Source: Jannaschia rubra | Lineage (GTDB): Bacteria > Pseudomonadota > Alphaproteobacteria > Rhodobacterales > Rhodobacteraceae | Reading direction: 5' to 3' | Assembly: GCF_001403735.1 (NCBI RefSeq) | Contig: NZ_CXPG01000020.1 | Span: 186,001-250,000, forward strand | Length of the DNA: 64,000 nucleotides | Shown: positions 54,451 through 63,121 of the stretch, in pieces | Layout: each line of letters starts with the position of its first letter | Numbering within the stretch: the stretch's first letter is position 1 | Position numbers and translations under genes: made by a program | The notes under the pieces: generated by a model | The model's input: the letters and a program-made list of their open reading frames with translations, nothing else | The model's database searches: none | Told to the model about the DNA's origin: nothing

Positions 54451-55959
54451 TCAGCAGTCCGACACCAGCCGGTAGGACAGCGCCTCCGCGATATGCGGGC
54501 GACGGACGAGGTCGGAGCCGTCGAGGTCGGCGATGGTGCGCGCGACCTTGAGCACGCGGTGATAGCCCCGCGCCGACAGGCGGAAGCGGTCGGTGGCGCG
54601 CAGCAGGATGTCCTGCCCCTCGGCGTCCGTGCCCGCCACCTCCATCAGCCGGTCGCCCGAGACGTCGGCGTTCACGGTCACGTCGGGCATGTCCGCATAG
54701 CGCGCCGACTGGATGTCGCGGGCGGCAGCGACGCGGGCGGCAACGACATCGGACGTATCGCCCGACGGCGGCAGGGCCAGGTCCGACACTTCCACCGCCG
54801 GAACCTCCAGCCGCAGGTCGAAGCGGTCCATCAGCGGCCCGCTGATCTTGCCCATGTAATCTTCGCCGCAAGCTGGCGCGCGGGTACAGGCGCGGTCGGC
54901 GTCGAACAGCATTCCGCAGCGGCACGGGTTCGCGGCCGCCACAAGAAGGAACCGGCAGGGATAGCGGACGTGGGCGTTTGCCCGCGCGATCGTGACCTCG
55001 CCCGTCTCGATGGGCTGGCGCAGGGTCTCGAGGACGGCGCGGGGGAACTCGGGAAACTCGTCCATGAACAGGACCCCGTTGTGCGCCAGGCTGATCTGCC
55101 CCGGCCCCGCCCGTTTGCCGCCCCCCGCGATGGCCGCGACCGAAGCCGTGTGATGGGGCTGCTGGAACGGGCGGCGGTGCAGGATGCCGCCTTCGTCGAG
55201 CGTGCCGGCAAGCGAGTGGATCATCGAGGTGTCGAGCGATTCGCGTGCCGAGAGCGGCGGCAGCAGCCCGGGCAGACGCGCGGCCAACATCGACTTGCCC
55301 GCGCCGGGCGGGCCGACCATGAACAGGTGGTGCCGGCCGGCCGCGGCAATTTCCAGTGCGCGTTTTGCCCGGTCCTGCCCCCGGACGTCGCGCAGGCAGG
55401 GGGCGGTCGCGTCGGCGGCGATGCGACCCGCGACGGCTTCGGGCAGGGGGCGGTTGCCGGTCAGGTGGTCCATCAGCGCCTTGAGCGACGGTGCCCCGTG
55501 GACCGAGGCCGCGCCGACCCAGGCGGCCTCCGCCCCGCAGGCTTCGGGGCAGAACAGCGTCGCGTCGAGTTCCGCCGCCGTCATCGCGGCAGGCAGCGCC
55601 CCCACGACCGCGACGAGCGCCCCGTCGAGCGACATCTCCCCGATGCTGACCGCGCGGGCGACCTTGTCGGCGGGAACGAGCTCCAGCGCGGCCAGAAGGG
55701 ACAGTGCGATGGGCAGGTCGAAATGCGCGCCCTCCTTGGGCAAATCGGCAGGCGACAGGTTCACCGTCACCTTTCGGGCAGGCAGCGCGATGCCCAGTTC
55801 CGACAGGGCGGTGCGGATGCGGTCGCGCGCCTCGGACACGGCCTTGTCGGGCAGGCCCACGATGGAGAAGCCGGGCAGGCCGGGCGAGACCGCGCATTGC
55901 ACGTCGACGGGCCGGGCCTCCAACCCCTCGAAGGCCACCGTGTAGGTGCGTGCCAGCAT
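54451..55959 (-). CDS. comM: ComM/YifB family AAA+ Mg-chelatase-like ATPase
   Basis: The 502-residue protein has an N-terminal Lon-protease-like domain (SPGLPGFSIVGLPDKAVSEA), then an AAA+ ATPase with Walker A MVGPPGAGKSMLAARLPG (216-223 core) and a Mg-chelatase C-terminal part. YifB/ComM proteins support branch migration during natural transformation and, in Rhodobacter capsulatus, uptake of gene-transfer-agent DNA. A CtrA-like site lies 43 bases before the ATG. It is convergent with gshB and intact. Confidence 0.93.
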   Translation of the reverse strand: MLARTYTVAFEGLEARPVDVQCAVSPGLPGFSIVGLPDKAVSEARDRIRTALSELGIALPARKVTVNLSPADLPKEGAHFDLPIALSLLAALELVPADKVARAVSIGEMSLDGALVAVVGALPAAMTAAELDATLFCPEACGAEAAWVGAASVHGAPSLKALMDHLTGNRPLPEAVAGRIAADATAPCLRDVRGQDRAKRALEIAAAGRHHLFMVGPPGAGKSMLAARLPGLLPPLSARESLDTSMIHSLAGTLDEGGILHRRPFQQPHHTASVAAIAGGGKRAGPGQISLAHNGVLFMDEFPEFPRAVLETLRQPIETGEVTIARANAHVRYPCRFLLVAAANPCRCGMLFDADRACTRAPACGEDYMGKISGPLMDRFDLRLEVPAVEVSDLALPPSGDTSDVVAARVAAARDIQSARYADMPDVTVNADVSGDRLMEVAGTDAEGQDILLRATDRFRLSARGYHRVLKVARTIADLDGSDLVRRPHIAEALSYRLVSDC

Positions 55960-56001
55960 GTCCGTTCCCCGCGCGTTCGGGGATGGTTAACGGTCGAGTG
56001 G

Positions 56002-56016
56002 TTTAGGAAAGGTTAA
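56002..56016 (-). promoter_or_regulatory. CtrA-like site upstream of comM
   Basis: The 69-base gap between the GST gene and comM contains TTTA-GGAAAGG-TTAA (plus strand), one mismatch from TTAA-N7-TTAA, 43 bases before the comM ATG. A further GTTAAC lies at 55986-55991. Such AT-rich words are uncommon in this DNA. Control of comM by CtrA is known in other Rhodobacteraceae; here it is inferred. Confidence 0.45.
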
Positions 56017-56028
56017 GACCGTGAAGCC

Positions 56029-56724
56029 TCAATGGTCGTCCGGCGCAGGCATCGGGAAGGCCGAAGTCGGCAGCGCCCGGTCGTAGTTCGCGAGCGTCCG
56101 GTCCGTCGCCTCGCCCTCGGCCCGCCAGCGGCGCAGGGGCGCATGGTCCAGATGGGCGTCGACATAGGCGCGGCCCGCGTCCGACACCGGCAGGCCGTAG
56201 CCCGCGATCCGCATGGCGACCGGGGCGAAGAAGGCATCGACCGCGCCGTAGGGGCCGAACAGCCAGGGCCCGCCCGTGGCCATGTCCCGCGCCGCCGACC
56301 AGAGCGCATCGATCCGGGCCAGATCGGCCAGGACCGCCTCCGACGGCTCGAACCCTTCCCATTTCACGCGCAGGTTCATGGGGCAGTCGGTCCGCAGATC
56401 GCGGAAGGCGGAGTGCATCTCGCAGGCCATCGACCGGGCCAAGGCGCGGGCGCGGGGCGGCGCAGGCCAGTGTCCGGCCTCCGGGTGGCGCTCGGCCAGA
56501 CCCTCGGCGATGGCCAGGCTGTCGTGCCACTGCGCGCCATCCGCCGCCCGCGCCGTGGGGACCGTGCGCGCCGGCGCCCAGTCGCGCAGCGTCCGCGCGA
56601 AGGCCGGGTCGCGCATCGGGTTCAGGTGGACGCGCACCGGGATGTCGAAGGCCGCGAACAGAAGCCAGCCGCGCAGGCTCCACGAAGAATAGGATCGGTC
56701 GCCGATCAGCAGGTCATAGGTCAT
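56029..56724 (-). CDS. Glutathione S-transferase family protein
   Basis: The 231-residue protein has a GST N-terminal fold: IGDRSYSSWSLRGWLLFAAF (with Ser-Ser-Trp-Ser, the position of the catalytic Ser in bacterial GSTs) and a C-terminal helical domain with WLFGPYGAVDAFFAPVAMRI, where Asp in GAVDAFF is the N-capping residue. The family is large; the substrate is unknown. The gene order comM-GST is not informative. Confidence 0.88.
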   Translation of the reverse strand: MTYDLLIGDRSYSSWSLRGWLLFAAFDIPVRVHLNPMRDPAFARTLRDWAPARTVPTARAADGAQWHDSLAIAEGLAERHPEAGHWPAPPRARALARSMACEMHSAFRDLRTDCPMNLRVKWEGFEPSEAVLADLARIDALWSAARDMATGGPWLFGPYGAVDAFFAPVAMRIAGYGLPVSDAGRAYVDAHLDHAPLRRWRAEGEATDRTLANYDRALPTSAFPMPAPDDH

Positions 56725-56781
56725 GGCAGTGGGCTAACACTCCGCCCCGTCACGGCAAAGTGACATTCCGCGATGACGCCG

Positions 56782-57339
56782 TCACGGACGGCGATTGGCG
56801 AAGACGGGGACAGGGCCGTCCGCGGTCAGGTCGATGCGCGTCAGGCTGAGCGGGTCGATCCGCTGGGCCAGCGCGGCATGGGGGACCTGGCCGGTCGCGC
56901 GGGCCCATTGGGTCAGGATCACCCCCATATGCGCCACCACGATCAGGTCGCCGCCCCCGGCCAGCCGGTCCAGTGCCGCCCGCACCCGCGCCGCCACGTC
57001 GTTCCAGGATTCGCCGCCCGGCGCGCGTCGGTCGCCCGGGTCGTCGAAATAGAGCCTGAGCGCCGGGCTGTCGATCGCGTCGAAGGAGCGATTGTCCCAG
57101 TCGCCGTAGTCGAACTCCCGCAAGGCGCGCTCATGGGGCAGGCGGGTGCGGTCGCCGGCGATGGCCGTGGCGGTGTCGACCGCGCGGATCAGGTCGCTGC
57201 TGACCACCGGCGCATGCGGCAGCGCGGCCGACAGGCGCGACAGGGCGGCGGTGTCCGACAGGTCGGCGGGCAGGTCGGTGTGGCCCACCATGGCTTTCGC
57301 GTGCGTGGGGCCGTGCCGGACCAGCCAGAGGCGCGTCAT
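56782..57339 (-). CDS. Histidine phosphatase family protein (CobC-like)
   Basis: The 185-residue phosphatase has the RHG motif in LWLVRHGPTHAKAMVG and a second conserved His in IVVAHMGVILTQWA. Next to cobU it is probably the alpha-ribazole-5'-phosphate phosphatase CobC, which dephosphorylates cobalamin intermediates. It overlaps the cobU stop by four bases. Other histidine phosphatases look similar, so specificity is inferred from context. Confidence 0.8.
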   Translation of the reverse strand: MTRLWLVRHGPTHAKAMVGHTDLPADLSDTAALSRLSAALPHAPVVSSDLIRAVDTATAIAGDRTRLPHERALREFDYGDWDNRSFDAIDSPALRLYFDDPGDRRAPGGESWNDVAARVRAALDRLAGGGDLIVVAHMGVILTQWARATGQVPHAALAQRIDPLSLTRIDLTADGPVPVFANRRP

Positions 57340-57845
57340 TTCAGCCGCTGCGGCAGGCCCGCCGTCACCAGCACAACGCGGTCGGCGGCCGCCGCGAGCC
57401 GCTGGTTCAGCGTCCCCTGCGCCTGCTGGAAGGCCCGGGCCAGGGCGTTGTCGGGGGTCACGCCGCCGCCCACGTCGTTCGAGACGACGACGAAACGGCC
57501 CGGCGCGTCGGCCATGGCCCGCATCCAGGCGCCGGCGGCGGCGGACCAGTCGGCGTCGCGCAGCATCAGGTTGGTCAGCCACATCGTCGCGCAGTCGACC
57601 AGCACGCTGCCGGTGCGCCCGGCGCAGGCGCGGACCATGTCGAACGGCTCCTCCACCAGCGTCCATTCGGGGCCGCGCCGGGCGGCATGGGCCGCGATCC
57701 GGGCGTGCATCTCGCCGTCGCGCCCCTCCGCGGTGGCGACATAGGTGAGCGGCCCGCCGAGGCGTTCCGCCTCCCCCTCGGCCCAGAGCGACTTGCCCGA
57801 AGCGGCATGCCCGAGGACGAGCATGAGGGGGGTGGATTTCGACAT
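57336..57845 (-). CDS. cobU: Adenosylcobinamide kinase/guanylyltransferase
   Basis: The 169-residue bifunctional enzyme has Walker A VLGHAASGKSLWAE (residues about 10-23), TYVATAEGRDGEMHARI (with the guanylylated His46-type position), TWLTN-like MWLTNLML and SNDVGGGVTPDNALARAFQQ. It phosphorylates and guanylylates adenosylcobinamide in the B12 pathway, supplying cofactor for enzymes such as the ethylmalonyl-CoA mutase here. The ATG at 57845 is preferred. It overlaps the downstream phosphatase gene. Confidence 0.95.
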   Translation of the reverse strand: MSKSTPLMLVLGHAASGKSLWAEGEAERLGGPLTYVATAEGRDGEMHARIAAHAARRGPEWTLVEEPFDMVRACAGRTGSVLVDCATMWLTNLMLRDADWSAAAGAWMRAMADAPGRFVVVSNDVGGGVTPDNALARAFQQAQGTLNQRLAAAADRVVLVTAGLPQRLK

Positions 57846-57862
57846 GGCTCGGGAACCCTTTG

Positions 57863-57890
57863 TGATCCAGGGGCGTAGGATGCCCGTAAC
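57863..57890 (+). promoter_or_regulatory. Candidate sigmaE (RpoE-ChrR type) promoter of rpoH
   Basis: TGATCC (57863-57868) and TAAC (57887-57890) are separated by 18 bases, which matches the R. sphaeroides RpoE promoter pattern TGATCC-N18-TAA. The transcript would begin roughly 50 bases before the rpoH start. In R. sphaeroides rpoHII is a direct RpoE target in the singlet-oxygen response. Confidence 0.6.
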
Positions 57891-57945
57891 TGCTTTCAAT
57901 GGCTCGAAGGCGAGTCAGACAGATGATCGTTGGGGAATGTTCGAT

Positions 57946-58824
57946 ATGGCTCTCGATTTCAACGCTGACATGTCTCTTTCCCGCCGGGCTATGAAGGCGG
58001 AACTTCTGGACGCGGAGACGGAACTGAAGCTCGCTTACGCTTGGCGGGACGAGCGGTGCGAGGAGAGCCTGCACCGGCTCATCACCGCCTATATGCGATT
58101 GGCGATTTCCATGGCCGCGAAGTTCCGGCGCTACGGCGCGCCCATGAACGACCTGATCCAGGAGGCCGGGCTGGGCCTGATGAAGGCCGCCGAGAAGTTC
58201 GATCCCGACCGGGGTGTGCGCTTCTCGACCTATGCCGTCTGGTGGATCAAGGCGTCGATCCAGGATTACGTCATGCGCAACTGGTCCATGGTCCGCACAG
58301 GGTCCACCAGCAGCCAGAAGTCGCTGTTCTTCAACCTGCGCCGCGTGCAGGCCCGGTTGGAGCGCGAGGCGGCCGCCAACGGCGAGATCCTCGACCGGCA
58401 GACCATGCGCGAGAAGATCGCCACCGAGGTCGGCGTGCCCCTGCGCGACGTCGAGATGATGGAGGGGCGGCTGTCGGGGTCTGATTTCAGTCTGAACGCC
58501 ACGCAATCCTCGGACGAGGAGGGGCGCGAATGGATCGATGCCCTGCAGGACGACGGCGAGCAGGCCGAGGAACTCGTGACGCTGAAGCACGATGCCGCGA
58601 TGATGCGCGAATGGTTGCTGTCGGCGCTGTCGTCGCTCAATGACCGGGAACGGTTCATCGTCCGCGAGCGCAAGCTGCGCGAAGACCCCCGGACGCTGGA
58701 GTCGCTGGGGACCGAACTGTCGCTGTCGAAGGAGCGGGTCCGGCAACTGGAAGCCGCCGCTTTCGCCAAGATGCGGAAATCGCTTGAGAAGCAGAGCGTC
58801 GAGGTGATGGGTTTCCTCGCTTGA
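57946..58824 (+). CDS. rpoH: RNA polymerase sigma-32 family factor (RpoHII-like)
   Basis: The 292-residue sigma factor contains region 2 (NDLIQEAGLGLMKAAEKFDP, RFSTYAVWWIKASIQDYVMR), the RpoH box stretch (STSSQKSLFFNLRRVQ), region 3 and region 4 (LSLSKERVRQLEAAAFAKMR). The N-terminus (ALDFNADMSLSRRAMKAELL) matches the RpoHII type of Rhodobacteraceae, which acts in the oxidative/singlet-oxygen response. The ATG at 57946 is chosen from the homologue N-terminus; GGGGA lies 9 bases upstream. A sigmaE-type promoter precedes it. Confidence 0.92.
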   Translation: MALDFNADMSLSRRAMKAELLDAETELKLAYAWRDERCEESLHRLITAYMRLAISMAAKFRRYGAPMNDLIQEAGLGLMKAAEKFDPDRGVRFSTYAVWWIKASIQDYVMRNWSMVRTGSTSSQKSLFFNLRRVQARLEREAAANGEILDRQTMREKIATEVGVPLRDVEMMEGRLSGSDFSLNATQSSDEEGREWIDALQDDGEQAEELVTLKHDAAMMREWLLSALSSLNDRERFIVRERKLREDPRTLESLGTELSLSKERVRQLEAAAFAKMRKSLEKQSVEVMGFLA

Positions 58825-59537
58825 GGCCTATCCTCGTCTGGCTTCTCCTGACCCTTCCGGCGGGCGCGCAGACATTGCCGCCCGCCGATGTCTATGTGCT
58901 GGGCGAGGTTCACGACAACCCCACCCACCACGCCGTGCAGGCGCGTCTGGTGGCCGGGATCGACCCCGCCGCCGTCGTCTTCGAGATGCTGACGCAGGAT
59001 CAGGCGGGTCGCATCGCCCCCGACACCCCCCGCGACGCCGACACGCTGGATGCGCTGCTCGACTGGTCGGGCGGGGGCTGGCCGGACATGGCGATGTATG
59101 CGCCGATCATGGCGGCGAGCGACGCGCCGATCCTGGGTGCCGCGGGGCCTGCGGGCGAGCTGGGCGCCTACGGGTTGGAGGGGCCATTGCCCCCCGAACA
59201 GCAGGCCGGGCGCGAAGCCCTGCAACAGGCGGCCCATTGCGGCGCGCTGCCCGATGATGCCCTGCTTCGGTTCGTCGCGCGCCAGCGGGCGATGGACGCG
59301 CGATTCGCGGCCCACGTGCTGCGCGCCCTGAAAGACCATGGTCCGCCCGTCGTCCTGATCGCGGGCAACGGCCATGCGCGCGCCGACTGGGGCGTGCCGG
59401 CGGCCATCGCCCGCGTCCGGCCCGACCTGCGCGTCGTCTCGGTCGTGCAGGGCGAGGGGGAGGAGATGCCGCCGGCGGACGTGATCCTGCATGCGCCTGC
59501 CCCGGAACGGGGCGACCCCTGTGTGGCCTTCCGCTGA
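58821..59537 (+). CDS. ChaN-like haem-binding uptake family protein
   Basis: The 238-residue product starts with a TTG overlapping the rpoH stop and has a Sec signal (RPILVWLLLTLPAGAQTLPP). The ChaN/DUF399 pattern is seen in VYVLGEVHDNPTHHAVQARL (with the two His of the family), and VVLIAGNGHARADWGVPAAI near the C-terminus. ChaN binds haem at the outer membrane in Campylobacter; here iron or haem uptake is inferred. Overlap with rpoH suggests cotranscription. Confidence 0.82.
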   Translation: MRPILVWLLLTLPAGAQTLPPADVYVLGEVHDNPTHHAVQARLVAGIDPAAVVFEMLTQDQAGRIAPDTPRDADTLDALLDWSGGGWPDMAMYAPIMAASDAPILGAAGPAGELGAYGLEGPLPPEQQAGREALQQAAHCGALPDDALLRFVARQRAMDARFAAHVLRALKDHGPPVVLIAGNGHARADWGVPAAIARVRPDLRVVSVVQGEGEEMPPADVILHAPAPERGDPCVAFR

Positions 59538-59579
59538 GGCGGCGGCTGACCTAAACAAGGGTGGATTGGGGGCGCGGCC

Positions 59580-60773
59580 ATGCTGAGCGACAAGAAGATC
59601 CTGCTGATCGTGGGCGGCGGCATCGCCGCCTTCCGCGCGCTGGAACTGATCCGACGGCTGCGGGAGCGGGGGGCGTCGGTCACGCCCGTGCTGACGCGGG
59701 CGGCGGAGCAGTTCGTGACCCCCCTGTCGGTTTCCGCCCTGTCGGCGAGCAAGGTCTACCGCGATCTGTTCGACCTGACCGACGAGGCCGAGATGGGCCA
59801 TATCGAGTTGAGCCGCGCTGCCGACCTGATCGTCGTGGCGCCTGCGACGGCGAACCTGATGGCGCGGATGGCGCAGGGGCAGGCGGACGATCTGGCGACG
59901 ACGCTGCTTCTGGCCACGGACACGCCGGTGATGATCGCGCCCGCGATGAACGTGCGGATGTGGGAGCATCCGGCGACGCAGCGCAACCTTGCCGTGCTGC
60001 GCGGCGACGGCATCCTGATCGTCGGCCCGGAGGAGGGCGCGATGGCCTGCGGCGAGTTCGGACCCGGGCGGCTGACCGAGGTGCCGGACATCCTGGCGGC
60101 GATCGAGGCGCATTTCGCGGACGGTCCTCTGGCCGGGCGGCACATCCTGGTGACGTCGGGCCCCACGCATGAGCCCATCGACCCCGTCCGCCACATCGCC
60201 AACAAGTCGTCGGGCGCGCAGGGAACGGCCATCGCCGCCGCGTTGCGCGACCTGGGCGCGCGCGTCACCTTCGTCACCGGCCCGGCCGAGGTGCCGCCGC
60301 CCGCGGGGGTCGCGGTCGTCCGCGTGACCACGGCGCGGCAGATGGCGGATGCCGTGCAGACGGCATTGCCGGCCGATGCGGCCGTCATGGCCGCCGCCGT
60401 GGCCGACTGGCGCGTCGCCAATGCAAGTGCCACCAAGATGAAGAAGGACGGCAGCGGGGCGGCGCCCACGCTGGAGTTCGCGCTGAACCCCGACATCCTC
60501 GCCACCGTGTCGCAGGGGGCGGACCGCCCCGGCCTGGTCGTGGGCTTCGCGGCCGAGACCAATGACGTCGTGGCCCATGCGACCGCCAAGCGCACGCGCA
60601 AGGGCTGCGACTGGATCGTCGCGAACGACGTGTCGCCCGCCACAGGCATCATGGGGGGTGCCGAGAATGCCGTCACCCTCATCACCGGGGCGGGAGTCGA
60701 GGAATGGCCGCGCCTCAGCAAGGTCGAGACGGCCCGACGTCTCGCAGCCAAGATAGCGGAGACCCTCGCATGA
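59580..60773 (+). CDS. coaBC: Phosphopantothenoylcysteine synthetase/decarboxylase
   Basis: The 397-residue bifunctional enzyme makes 4'-phosphopantetheine for coenzyme A. The N-terminal CoaC flavoprotein part has IAPAMNVRMWEHPATQRNLA and MACGEFGPGRL (catalytic Cys); the C-terminal CoaB part has TSGPTHEPIDPVRHIANKSS and KMKKDGSGAAPTLEFALNPD. Length and order are normal. Its stop overlaps the dut start (ATGA). Confidence 0.97.
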   Translation: MLSDKKILLIVGGGIAAFRALELIRRLRERGASVTPVLTRAAEQFVTPLSVSALSASKVYRDLFDLTDEAEMGHIELSRAADLIVVAPATANLMARMAQGQADDLATTLLLATDTPVMIAPAMNVRMWEHPATQRNLAVLRGDGILIVGPEEGAMACGEFGPGRLTEVPDILAAIEAHFADGPLAGRHILVTSGPTHEPIDPVRHIANKSSGAQGTAIAAALRDLGARVTFVTGPAEVPPPAGVAVVRVTTARQMADAVQTALPADAAVMAAAVADWRVANASATKMKKDGSGAAPTLEFALNPDILATVSQGADRPGLVVGFAAETNDVVAHATAKRTRKGCDWIVANDVSPATGIMGGAENAVTLITGAGVEEWPRLSKVETARRLAAKIAETLA

Positions 60774-61222
60774 GCGTCCTTATCCACGTCAACCGTACCC
60801 ACGATGCCGATCCCGACCTGCCGCTGCCGTCCTACAAGACGCCGGGCGCGGCGGGTGCCGACCTGCGCGCCGACACCGGGGGGCGGACGGTCACGATCCG
60901 GCCGGGGCACCGGGCGCTGATCTCGACGGGGCTGCGGATCGCGCTGCCCGACGGCTACGAGATGCAGATCCGGCCGCGGTCGGGGCTGGCATTGAAGCAC
61001 GGCCTCACGTTGGCCAATTCGCCCGGCACCATCGACAGCGATTATCGCGGGCCGGTGCAGGTGCTGCTGCTCAACCTGGGCGACGCGCCCTTCGACGTGA
61101 CCCACGGCATGCGGATCGCGCAGGGCGTCGTCGCCCCCGTGGTGCAGGCCCGCTGGGAGATCGCGGAGGAGTTGTCGGGGACGGACCGGGGCGGCAACGG
61201 GTTCGGATCGACCGGCGCATGA
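60770..61222 (+). CDS. dut: Deoxyuridine 5'-triphosphate nucleotidohydrolase
   Basis: The 150-residue trimeric dUTPase shows all five motifs: TPGAAGADLRAD, MQIRPRSGLALKHGLTLANS, GTIDSDYRGPVQV, LAQ-like GMRIAQGVVAPV and the flexible C-terminal GGNGFGSTG. It removes dUTP and provides dUMP. It overlaps coaBC upstream and the MoeB-like gene downstream by four bases. Confidence 0.97.
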   Translation: MSVLIHVNRTHDADPDLPLPSYKTPGAAGADLRADTGGRTVTIRPGHRALISTGLRIALPDGYEMQIRPRSGLALKHGLTLANSPGTIDSDYRGPVQVLLLNLGDAPFDVTHGMRIAQGVVAPVVQARWEIAEELSGTDRGGNGFGSTGA

Positions 61223-62268
61223 TCCTCGTCCTGATCCTCGCGGCCGGGATCTGGGGGTTGGGGATCTGGCTGAAGGCACCGATACAGGCGCGGCTGCTGA
61301 TGCTGGCGCTGCTCTATGTGGCTGTGCTGTTCGCGCTGATCGCGTTGCCGGCGGGCCATCCCCTGCGCGAGAGCCTCGGCGGCGGGCCGGGCGAATGGCT
61401 GGTGCTGGGCGGTCTCGTCGCGCTGGTCCTGGCCTACCGCGAGGGGCTGCTGCGGGTGCGAGACCGGGCGCGGCGGGTCGAGGCGGAGCGCAAGGCCGAT
61501 ACCGCGCCCGCGGGCCCGTTCTCGCAGGTGGAGCTGGAGCGTTACGCCCGCCATATCGTCCTGCGCGAGGTGGGGGGTGCGGGGCAGAAGCGTCTCAAGG
61601 ATGCGAAGGTGCTGGTGATCGGGGCCGGGGGCCTCGGCTCTCCGGTCCTGCTTTACCTCGCGGCCGCCGGGGTGGGGACGCTGGGCGTGATCGACGACGA
61701 CACGGTGTCGCTGTCGAACCTTCAGCGGCAGATCGTGCACACCGACGCGCGGGGCGACCGGCCCAAGGTGTTCTCGGCCGAAGCCGCCGTCCACGACCTG
61801 AACCCCCATGTCGCCTTCCGCCCCTACAACCGCCGCCTCACGCCGAAGATCGCGCCGGAGCTGTTCGGCGACTACGACCTGATCGTCGACGGATCGGACA
61901 GCTTTTCCACCCGCGCCATGGTCAACGCCGCCGCGGTGGCCACGGGCAAGCCCCTGATCGCCGGCGCGATCACCCAGTGGGAGGGGCAGGTGACGATCTA
62001 CGACCCCGCGGGCGGCGCGCCCTGCATGGCCTGCCTGTTTCCCGAGGCCCCGGCGGAGGGTCTGGCGCCGAGTTGCGCGGAGGCGGGCGTCATCGGCGCG
62101 CTTCCCGGCATCGTCGGCAGCATCATGGCGCTGGAGGCGATCAAGGAGATCACCGGCGCGGGCACGGTGCTGCGCGGGACGATGCTGCTTTGGGACGGGC
62201 TGGATGCCGACGCGCGTCGGGTGCGCGTGGCACGGCGGCCCGACTGCCCCGTCTGCAGCGACGTCTGA
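61219..62268 (+). CDS. moeB: MoeB/ThiF family adenylyltransferase with membrane N-terminus
   Basis: The 349-residue protein starts with a hydrophobic region of about 75 residues (two to three helices), then an E1-like domain: YARHIVLREVGGAGQKRLKD, VLVIGAGGLGSPVLLYLAAA and DDDTVSLSNLQRQIVH, with zinc Cys pairs CMAC and CPVC. It would adenylate the C-terminus of MoaD or ThiS for molybdopterin or thiamine synthesis. The membrane part is unusual for cytoplasmic MoeB. It overlaps dut. Confidence 0.88.
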   Translation: MILVLILAAGIWGLGIWLKAPIQARLLMLALLYVAVLFALIALPAGHPLRESLGGGPGEWLVLGGLVALVLAYREGLLRVRDRARRVEAERKADTAPAGPFSQVELERYARHIVLREVGGAGQKRLKDAKVLVIGAGGLGSPVLLYLAAAGVGTLGVIDDDTVSLSNLQRQIVHTDARGDRPKVFSAEAAVHDLNPHVAFRPYNRRLTPKIAPELFGDYDLIVDGSDSFSTRAMVNAAAVATGKPLIAGAITQWEGQVTIYDPAGGAPCMACLFPEAPAEGLAPSCAEAGVIGALPGIVGSIMALEAIKEITGAGTVLRGTMLLWDGLDADARRVRVARRPDCPVCSDV

Positions 62269-62328
62269 CGGGTTGCGCCGGGCGCCGCTCCGGTGCTTGA
62301 TCGACGCACCAACAGGAGGGTTCCGCCC

Positions 62329-63108
62329 ATGAAGCTGCTTGCCGTCACCCTGGCGCTGTTCGCCGCCCCCGCCCTGGCCGCCGACCTGCCCGACTTGGGC
62401 GGCCGAACCGTCACCATCGCCACCGAGGACGCCTATCCGCCCCTTCAGTTCAAGGAGACGGGAACGGGCAAGTCCATCGGCTGGGAATACGATGCCGTGG
62501 CCGAGATGGCCGAGCGCCTGAACTTTGTCCCCGAGTACGAGAGCATCAGTTGGGACGCGATGATGCCTGCCGTGTCCGAGGGCCAGATGGACATGGGCAT
62601 GACCGGCATCACCATCCGCGACGACCGGCGCGAAGCGGTGGATTTCTCAGACCCCTACATGCGGTCCGAGATGGTCATGCTGGTGCGCGGCGACGAGGCG
62701 GGGTTCTCCGACGCCGCGAGCTTCGCCGCCGACGAAGACCTGCTGATGGCGGCGCAGCCGGGCACGACGCCCTTCTACGTCGGCGTCTATGAGGTGCTGG
62801 ACGGCGACGAGGCCAACCCCCGCATCAAGCTGTTCGAGACGTTCGGCGCGACGGTGCAGGCGCTGCGGGCCGGCGACGTCGACATGGTGCTGACGGACGG
62901 GACGGCGGGGCAGGGCTATGTCGATGCCTCGGACGGCGCGCTCAAGATCATCGGGGAGCCCTTGGGGTCGGAGGATTTCGGCTTCATCTTTCCCAAGGGG
63001 TCAGACCTGGTCGGCCCCGTGAATGCCGCCATCGCCGGGATGCGCGCCGACGGCACGCTGGAGGCGCTGAACACCAAGTGGTTCCTCGACTTCAAGGTCG
63101 GCGGCTGA
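62329..63108 (+). CDS. Amino-acid ABC transporter substrate-binding protein (family 3)
   Basis: The 259-residue protein has a Sec signal ([20 protein letters not shown]) and a family 3 solute-binding fold: [40 protein letters not shown] and DFSDPYM, with a C-terminal part containing [19 protein letters not shown]. Acidic pocket residues suggest amino acids or opines. AGGAGGG precedes the ATG at 62329. A permease gene follows by 13 bases. Confidence 0.9.
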   Translation: MKLLAVTLALFAAPALAADLPDLGGRTVTIATEDAYPPLQFKETGTGKSIGWEYDAVAEMAERLNFVPEYESISWDAMMPAVSEGQMDMGMTGITIRDDRREAVDFSDPYMRSEMVMLVRGDEAGFSDAASFAADEDLLMAAQPGTTPFYVGVYEVLDGDEANPRIKLFETFGATVQALRAGDVDMVLTDGTAGQGYVDASDGALKIIGEPLGSEDFGFIFPKGSDLVGPVNAAIAGMRADGTLEALNTKWFLDFKVGG

Positions 63109-63121
63109 CCGGCCCGGCGGG

